This document shows positions 44,001 through 53,000 of a stretch of DNA of 64,000 bases, one piece after another. Source of the DNA: Elusimicrobiota bacterium (GTDB lineage: Bacteria > Elusimicrobiota > Elusimicrobia > FEN-1173). Location of the stretch: NCBI GenBank assembly GCA_016706425.1, contig JADJJR010000001.1, forward strand, positions 1,240,001 to 1,304,000, in the 5' to 3' direction. Every line of letters begins with the position of its first letter. Positions within the stretch are counted from its first letter, which is position 1. Below the pieces are notes generated by a model. The model worked only from the letters and a program-made list of their open reading frames with translations, ran no database searches and was not told the DNA's origin. Both the position numbers and the translations under genes were made by a program.

Positions 44001-47000
44001 CCGAGTCTCTGTCGGTGTACAAAGCGGCTTCGAGGGACTCCGGCAAAGAGCACACGGTGTCGACCCAGGCCACTTTCTTAAATGAGACCAGCAAAAAATA
44101 CGTCGTCCAAGGCTTGGTGGAGTTCGTTGACGGCCAAGCGGTGCTCAACGGTAACGGGGCGAAGCTGTCTGTGGCCGCGGGAGTGACCGTGACCTTCATG
44201 CATCACACGCTCTCCAACGGGGCCGAAGTGATGGTTTCGAACGGACGCTTGTTGAATATGTCCGACCAGGGCAGCGTCACGTTGGAATTGACGGACGGAA
44301 CCAAAACAGCGCACCTGGCGGTGGAATATTTGGGGCGGTTGGAGACGTCGGGCGTCACCGCTGTGGCCAATCGGCTGACGTTGCTGCGGGGTGATTTGCC
44401 GGCGGAAGCGGTCGCTCGCGATACGGGCGAATCCCTGCACATCGTTAGCGGTCAGGGGTTGACCTCCATTAAGATGCAGGGCGATTTGTCGGCCAAAACG
44501 TTCTTGACGACCGAAGGGATTACATCGGTCATGGGGGAAATTGCGGCGATTCGGAACCAAGCGGAACGAATCGGGGCCGGACAAGCCGGACTTATGTTCT
44601 CCGTGGGATCGGTGGAAGGTGGATTGGTTTACTCCGCGGAGGGGCGGCAGGGAGACAGTGAGCGGGTGGTCGTCCGGGACTGGAAGTCGGCCACCGCGAA
44701 TCTCATTTACATCACGAACGGTCAGCGGGTGTCGGCGATGAGCGTTAATGGGACCGTGCAGTCCGCGGCGACACTGACTGCGGTCAACAATCAGGCCGAT
44801 AAGCTGGGGATCACTTCCAATCTGGCAGTCCGGGTGTTGAAAGACGGGCCCGCGGACGAACGAGTTCTTATGATCACGGGCACCACGGTCAACGGGTACA
44901 CAGCCATGTTCGAAGGGGTTGTTGGGAAAGCCTTGGAGACCAATGTCCGCGCCATTCTGGATGGGACAAGAATCGTTGAATTGAATGGCATGGGAGCCGA
45001 TAAGCCCGTTGTCCATGCCTTAAACAGTCAAATGGTTTCGCGCAACGTGGTTCGCCTGGATCGGATCATGTCTCTGGGTGACGGACGGTTCGCTGTGATC
45101 GGTCAGGACGACCAGGGGCGGCGGGTCGATATTGATCTCACTGTGGACGGCGCTGGCGTCGGAAAGGGGTATTCCAGCCTTCGCGGGGCGGACGGACTGC
45201 ATGACTCTTTGACTGTTTTCCGGGTTACCGTTAAGGATGTGGTGGACGTGGCGTTTATGAATCGCGTTGGGGGATCCTGGCGGGCGGAAGTCCTCACCAA
45301 AGACGGGGGGCGTTGGTCCACTTTGATACACAAAAACGTGACCCAGGTCGGGAAAGAAACGCTCGTGGCCCTTTTAATCGACGCCATGCCGACAAAAGTG
45401 GAAGCCGAGGACCGGATCTTGATGTCGAATCTGGGCCTTTTGGCCGATTCGGTTGGGTTTGGGGTGAAAGGAAAAGAGACGAGAGCGGTCATTTACAACG
45501 GGAAAGGAGAAGTGTTGGGAAGTGGTTCTGTCAGCGCGGGTGGCCAAGTGAAGGGGTATGCGGATAGGGACGGCGTCATGATGGCTGTTCGCGGGGATCA
45601 ATTGGTTAGTAACGGGTCGTTGCAGCGCACTGTGGCGGGGCTGGTGGCGGTACCGTCGGGCAAGGTCGACGCGGAGTTCAAAGCCTTGGCGCGAGGTTTA
45701 GGGGCCACGTTCATTTCCCTGTCGGGCAAAGTAAGCCTCACGGTCAAATCCGGTGAAGTGCATGCCGAGCGCGGCACGCGGCTTTTGATGCTGGGGGCGA
45801 AGCGATCCATCGAACTGACGACCGTCGGCCAGGGCGGACGACTTTACGTTAAAGGCAGCTACCAATCCCAGACATACCAGGTCATCAACGCGGAGCTTAA
45901 TATAGTCGAAATGCGGCGGACGGTTGGAGATTATTTGACGATGAACAAGGACGGGTTCCGCTTTCGGCGGATGGACGTCACTTCGACGGTTCGCACGCTG
46001 GGAAATTTGATGACGGCGCCGGCGGGCATGACCTTGACTCTCCCGAACTCCCAGGGGGGGATTCGCCAGGTTGCGTTGGGCTCCGGGCAAGCCCAACGTG
46101 TGGAGATGGCCAGTGGTCAGACCCTGGTCACCCGGGCCATCGTCCCGATCAGCGTTTCCGGTGAACGCGGGGCCGGGCGGACGGTGGAATCGATCGGTTT
46201 CGTGTTGGACGGTAAGAAGGGGTTTGTGGGGACCGTGGACGTCAAAGGCCAACTCCTTTCCGGGTCGAAAGTGGTGGGCTCGTACAACTTCGATGCGGCG
46301 AAAGGCGCCTACACCGCGACCTATCTGGCGACGACTCTGAAAGCCAAGGACGCCATTTTCGTTCCCCTGGGGATGGAGTTCAAGGAAACGGTGTTGACGG
46401 GCGTTTCGGACGGTAAGGATACGATTCGTCTTTCGTTTGAGACCATGGAAGTCAAACAACTGGGGCGGATCTCCGACGCGTCGTTGTCCGGGATGGTCTT
46501 GAACCAGGTCAATGGAACGTGGCAGGTGTCCGGCTATGTGGGGACTGGGACTTACACCATGTCTGGGAAGGCCTATGCGGTGGTGTTCTCCGGTCAAGAA
46601 ATCCGGTTTGTCCAGGACCTTAAAACGAATCCTATCACCACTTACGCCGTCCTCGCGGACGCTTTCGACAAAACAAAAACTTACAAATCCGAAAACCCCA
46701 ACGCTCAGGTTTTGGGGTTGGAATGGGACGGGATTGGCAATGTGCGAGCGCGGGTGGAGGTGTCGGTGTCGGGCGACATCCGGCTTAATAACCAGGAGGG
46801 CGCGGGCGGTGTGGGCGGTATGCCGGGGTGGGTCCGAGCGAGCGTGAACTTGGTGGGTCACAAAGACGCCCGTGGGGAGTTCTTCACGGTCGTGCCTGGA
46901 GAAACAGCCAAGATCAGTGCGTTGGTGGTTCCGGCGGAGAAATTGGGGGAAACCTGGCAGGTGGAACAATACTACTTCAAAGCCCCGGATTCGAAAATCA

Positions 47001-50000
47001 TGGTGGGGACGGCGAACTGGGAAATCAACGGCACTTCGGTGGGACAGTCCATCACGTTCCACGCGGACGGCACACGCAGTATCGAGGGGTCTCTCGACAG
47101 CTTGAAGGCCACCAGCGTCTTGTTCCAAGGATCCGAAAAGACGGACGCCCAATTTGCCGCTTTGGCGGGCGCTCCCGACCGGCTCAAATCATTGGAAGGC
47201 TTTTACGACCAATATAGAGCGTCTTCTCAGTCCACCTATCGCTTGGACATCAGCGAACGAGGCATGGAGGCCGTTTTGGTCGGTCGGAACAGCGAAGGAG
47301 AAACCTATCGTTTGATCGCCCGCGGTGGCGAGGGGAATAAGGTCTCCATTCAAGGAACCGCCAAAGGCGGGTTGACGATCTTCGCCCGCTTCGACGTCGA
47401 ATTCAAAAAAGGCGTTACGACTTTGTCGAACAAAAGCGGATGGGGAGTTTTGGCCAAGGGGACCGCGGGAAAATACGAGGTGGTGGATGGGGTGCAATTC
47501 CAAAAGACAGTTCTCGCTCCGACTGGTTACGACTTGTCCAAAGGGGAGCAGAAAAACTTCCAAAATCGCCTAAACAACGGGACCTCCGGTGACAGCTTGG
47601 CGGCGCTTTATTTGGACGGTGAAGGCATGTTCACCTCGGTTGTGTCTTCGGCGAACGGACTGACACGGACAACCTCATTGTGGGGCGCGATGGAAGGGCC
47701 CACGATGAAAGTCACGAGCCGTCAAATGAACGGGGTGTGGGAATCGGTCTCGGCGAGCGTCGACGGCAAACAGATCACGGCGGAATGGGACAAAGCGGGC
47801 AACAAGCATTGGATCGGGAATCGTCAAACGATGGGCAGCGGGAAAGACGCTTACGAAGCCAAGGAAGTTATCGCTAGCGTGATTCACATACAGAACCGCC
47901 AGGCGCCCAACGGGCAAAAGGGCGAGTTGGTTTACGTCGCGGTGCGGGAGGAGTTTGAAGGCTTTACCCCGCTCGTTCGCATGGCCGAAGGCCAGGATCG
48001 CCTCGTTGTTCGCAATGCCAGCGGGGCGATTTCCAAGGAATATGCGGCGATCATGAGCCTCGGAGGCGAACTCCTTAAACTGCGCGAAACGGAATCTCTG
48101 GGCGGCGGGAAATCCAGGATACTTGAATACGACGGGAAAACCCTTAAGGTGAACGCCACCATTGAGACCGGGTTTGTGCGCGATGAGAAAGGCGTCTTGT
48201 TGGCCGGAATCACCTCGGTCACTTTCGCCAATGGGAAGGTGTTGACCGCCAACCGTGAATTGAGTCTCGGGCGTGGGGAGTCTTACACGTTGGGGGGGAC
48301 GGAATTCACAGGAGGCCTGCTCGGTGGATCGCTTTCCTTGAAAGACGGGAAAGTGGATTCGTCCATGGCGGCCAATGAAACCAACTTGGTGGACCCCCGC
48401 GGTTGGGGCACCAAAGCCGCGCAATGGACCGGGGATGCGGTGGGCGGGGTGTTCTCCAGCGTGGGGAACTATTTCAAAGCCGTGGGGGGTTCCCTCTGGT
48501 CCTACGCTGGCGGGGATAGTAAGTGGGCGGACGAGGCGTTCTGGGGTCTGGGGTTGCGGGATCCGAACGTGGGGGCGTTCAGCGCTTGGTGGACGCTGTT
48601 TACGGCCGGGGCGCAGGTGGTGCCTGTGTTCGGAGCGAGGGCGATGTTGATGCGGGGTGCGGGGTCGGTGCTTACGCGCGTGGGTGTTCAGGGCGCGGGC
48701 CAGGTCCTGTTGCGCTGGGGCGGGGCCGCGGCGTTGCGCAGCACCGCTTTGGCGGCTGGGGCCGCCACGACCGGTCGTCTGGCGATGACCATCAGCATGA
48801 CCGACGTTTGGATCGGCGCGATCGGAGCCGGGATGGCGCGGGAACATTTCGCTCGCGGTGACAACGCCACGGGGTTCTTGACCCTCGGATTGGCGATTCT
48901 CCCCGCACCGGTGTTGCTCGGATCGGCGAAATTGATCGGGCTCGGGAAGACATTGGCGGCGGAGCGGTTGTTGGGCTCCTTGGTCCCGCGGGTGGGGCCG
49001 ATGGTGAGCAACACATCGTCTCTCGTGACGACGAGAATTGAATCGATGGTGTGGTCGAAAGTGTTCGGAACCGCCTCCACCATGCGTGTGTTGGGCCTGA
49101 ACAGTGTGGAGACCGCGGCGCGGTACGGGCTTACAAACACCGCCGACGCGGCCGTCGTGACGAATTTGGTGCGGTTGACCGGAGCCCGGAGTTATTCGCA
49201 ATTAACGCAATTCTTTGGTGCCGGGTCCCAAAGCCTGCTGAAAGCCCAGGGCATCACCCAAGAATTGGTGGCGGCCGCTGTGGTGGCAACGGCGAAAGAA
49301 ATCACGGCCGGGGCTGTGGCCGGCGCCATCGGTAAAACCGCCTTGTGGGCCTTGAACCCGTTCTCGAGCGGCGCTCCGGCGGTGTTCCGCCTTTCCGACA
49401 AGGCGCTTGGTACGGCGTCCTTCTGGATGGGCCAGTTTACATTACCGAAAGTCCTGCTCAACATTGGGGTTTACGGAGATCCGACGGGGATTAGTGGTTG
49501 GCAAGGCGTGGTGCCCATGGCGTTCAGCGCGATGGGGGTCAACCTGTGGCAGGGGTTGGGCTTAAGCGCTGGGACGGTGACGGCCATTCAAACGATGTTG
49601 GTCTTCGGGCCCTTTATGACCTCCGGCATGGCGGGGTCGAGCGGGGGGCGGGTGTTCGCAAGTCGAGAAACCGCGGTGGAGTTGGCCCAAGGAGTCCGGA
49701 CGACGCTTATTACCGGTCCTGCGGGGGCGTTCCAGGCGGCGGGCACCGTTCGGCAGGGTGTGGTCGCTGCTGCCCGGGAGGTTGTGGTGGGCGTGGGGGA
49801 AGTTACTGGAACAAACGCCGCTTTGTCTTGGTTGAAATCCATTGGGACCACCGTTATTATGGATCCCGTAAGAGCCTTCTTAGCGGCCGATACAATTCGA
49901 AACGGCATTACTATTGGTTTTAAAACAATGGTAAGTGGTTCTTGGAGAGGTATCTCCGGTTACTCCATGCGGGTCGGCCGTGAAGTGGCGGAGGGGCTGA

Positions 50001-53000
50001 AGACCGGGCTCATCGGTCTGGAACGGACCGTCCGGGACGTCACGGTGTTCAACGCCGCGGCCTACGGGATCGGCGGAGCCATCAACACGGCCGTCGGCGG
50101 TTCGCCGAAACAATTCTTCGGTGGATTGATCAATATTCCGACCTTCGGTCAGGGATGGGAAGCGGCCTTCGTGGGGCTCGCCGATACGATCAAGAACACG
50201 GCCACGGATCCCATGATGTGGGCGTTCGGCGGGATGGTGGGGGTGTTCCGGCCCATTGTGGGCCCGTTGATGCAGTCGGTGCCGGTGTTCGGGCCTTTCA
50301 TTAAATACATCAACAAATTTGAGCATATTGCCGGCGGCGCCTGGGCGCGCGGACGGTTGGGGGCCTATCAGCGGTTTACCGTCGAAGAGGGTCTCAAAGA
50401 AAAGCCGATCGAGGCCATGGCGCAGGCGCTTCCGCACCAAGTGTCGGAGGTGTTGCAGGAAATGGGCGACCCCAGCGGTCGGGGCCGGCTGAGCACCGCT
50501 TCCCGCATGTCGCGGTTCTCCAACCCGGACATCACTCAAAGCGCCCTCAACGCACACGTTCTTGGCACTTCCGAAAGATACGTGGCCGGGGCGATCAACA
50601 GTAACGAATACCAGGACTCCGTCAACGCGCGGGTGATATCGCCGACGTTGGCCACCACGGCCCACAAAGACGCGACCTCGCTCATCAACGCCGTCTTGGT
50701 GGGCAAAGTGATGGAACAGTCGGGGTTGGTTCCGGGGATTCCTACCAACGCGCGGCTTGAAACGGCCTTGCACGATTTCGCGGGGTCGTTGGCCGAGGAA
50801 ATGGCGGGCGATTGGGGCGGTTTGGCGGACACGGTCTGGACCGCGACGCAATTGCTGGCCACCCGGCCGATGCTGGAGGGGGAAAGCGTCGTTGACGCCA
50901 TTGCTCGGGAATCGCAATCCCTCGTGGCCTCGGGTCAAGCGGCGGAACTGGCGCTCTTTGCCCGGGAGACCTTCTCCACCGTGGGGGCTCAGGGGCAATT
51001 GGCGTCCCTGAACCAAATTGTCACCGCGTTGGAGGGGTGGCAAGCCGCGTGGACCAACACGCCGGTGGGATCCCAATGGAACGTGTTGGGGCACATGGCG
51101 GATCTGACGACGTCGTTGAAAGATATGGGGTTGGATTTCCGCGGTGAGCAGTGGACTTTTGAAGCTCGATTGATCGCCACCATGAAAACGGCACTGGCGT
51201 CCGCACCGATGGAAGCGCGGGGGAACTCGGTGGAATATGAAGGGTTTGTGGCCGGGTTGGAAGGGTTCGCCAACGAATTGCGCTGGCGGAACCTGGACGC
51301 GACGGGGCTTCTCTTCGCCGGGATGTTGGTGGCGAACCCGGACCTGGTCGAAACGAGCCAAAACACGCCGGCGGCGCAGCGCGGCTCGGATCGGCGCGGG
51401 TTGCTGGAAATCATGGCCCGCACGGCGGACCGGATGGACAACCACTTGGCCTGGGCGATCAAAGACGCGGAACGATTGGAATCGCTTGGGATTCCCAACA
51501 CGGTCAACCAGGTGATTCTCTCGGCGCTTCCTGTACTAGAAGGAGCGCTCTCTGTGGCCCGCGCCACAGCCGATCTGGGTGGGGAAGGGACGAACAAAGG
51601 CCTCTTTGGATTGGGCCAGAAGGCGGGGACGAAGTTGGCCGCGGTTTTGGAGGAAAAAGGGTTCTCGCAGGATGTTGTGCGTCAATTGCGGGAAATGCGG
51701 GATAACCCGAACGGCTTGAACGCGGGGGTGTTCGCTCCTCTGGCGGAGCTCGCCACGCAGCTCGTTCCCGCTTTGGGGGATCAAGGGCGGCGGTTTGCCG
51801 AACGAGCCTCCATGAACAAGTTGGCGTCCTTGGGGGCCGCGCGACTTGAAGGGCCGACGGCGTTTGCCAATCGGCTTGAGGCCATTTTGACGGTGGGAGG
51901 CCGGGCGACGCTGTTTACGAACGGGTTTAAATCCTACGCCGAAACATATAAGGAATTTTCCATAAACTGGAAGTCGAATAAACCCTGGATGGAAAAAATC
52001 AAAGGGTCAATGCTGGGGGTGTCCCCGGTGGTTGGCGCGGCGATCGGTGCGATGACGGGATCTGTGATCGGCATCGTGAGTCCGCTTTCCTTGCCCCTTC
52101 TTGCTCAGTTAAGGGATTGGCACCGGGATTCAAAATGGGGATGGTCTTCGGATCGTCGGGCGGTCGCGGAATGGGCGAAGTTGGAGACCCAATCCTCCGC
52201 TTTGAGTTTGGAAGATTTGAGTCGAGCCTCGAATAAGGCCGGTGTGGGGGCGGAGTTGATGATTCGGTTGGCGGGGATTTCCCGTGGACAGGATAGCTCG
52301 CCGGCGCTGAAAGTTTTCAACGAACTTTCCGCCTCGGACCGGGAACTCACGACTATCAACGCGGCCTTGGCGGGTCGGACCAACGATCTGGCGGCGGCGC
52401 CGGTGGATGTTGACGCGAAGCAAGCGGCGGACGCGCAACAACAGCGGCAATCGGGGGCAACGGACGTGGCGGAGCCGGGAACCGACATGACGAAATGGAC
52501 GTTCGTCCAACTCAATGATCACATTATGGATTTGAAAGACGAATTGGCACGGATTGTTCGGGACGGTGGTCGCTTTGGGCCGATCTATCAACGGATTTCG
52601 AATGTCACCAACGAACTGAACCGACGCATTCAGGAGAGGGAACGGCAACAGCAGAGCGACAAATCTCTGGATGCCGAAACCCGTGAACTGGTCCAACGGG
52701 AACTTGGAAACATCGCGGGGGCATGCCTCGGCATGGCGGGGATCCTGAGCACAACGTTCGCGTTGGATGAGACAAAAGACAATATTCGCAACGCTTGGGG
52801 GGCGTTGGAGGGATTGAGCACCGCGTTGGGATCCCTGAGCCAGGAGTCCAAGGACGCCTTGTCGCCAGACGAAAAGGGCCTGGGTCCGGATCTGGGCAAT
52901 GAAATACAGGCGACCCCGCCCGATGGTTCGCCGACCCCGATGCCGACGGGTGGCTTGCCGGGCACGACGGAGACCGAGGAGCAACGGATGGAAGCGCCGG

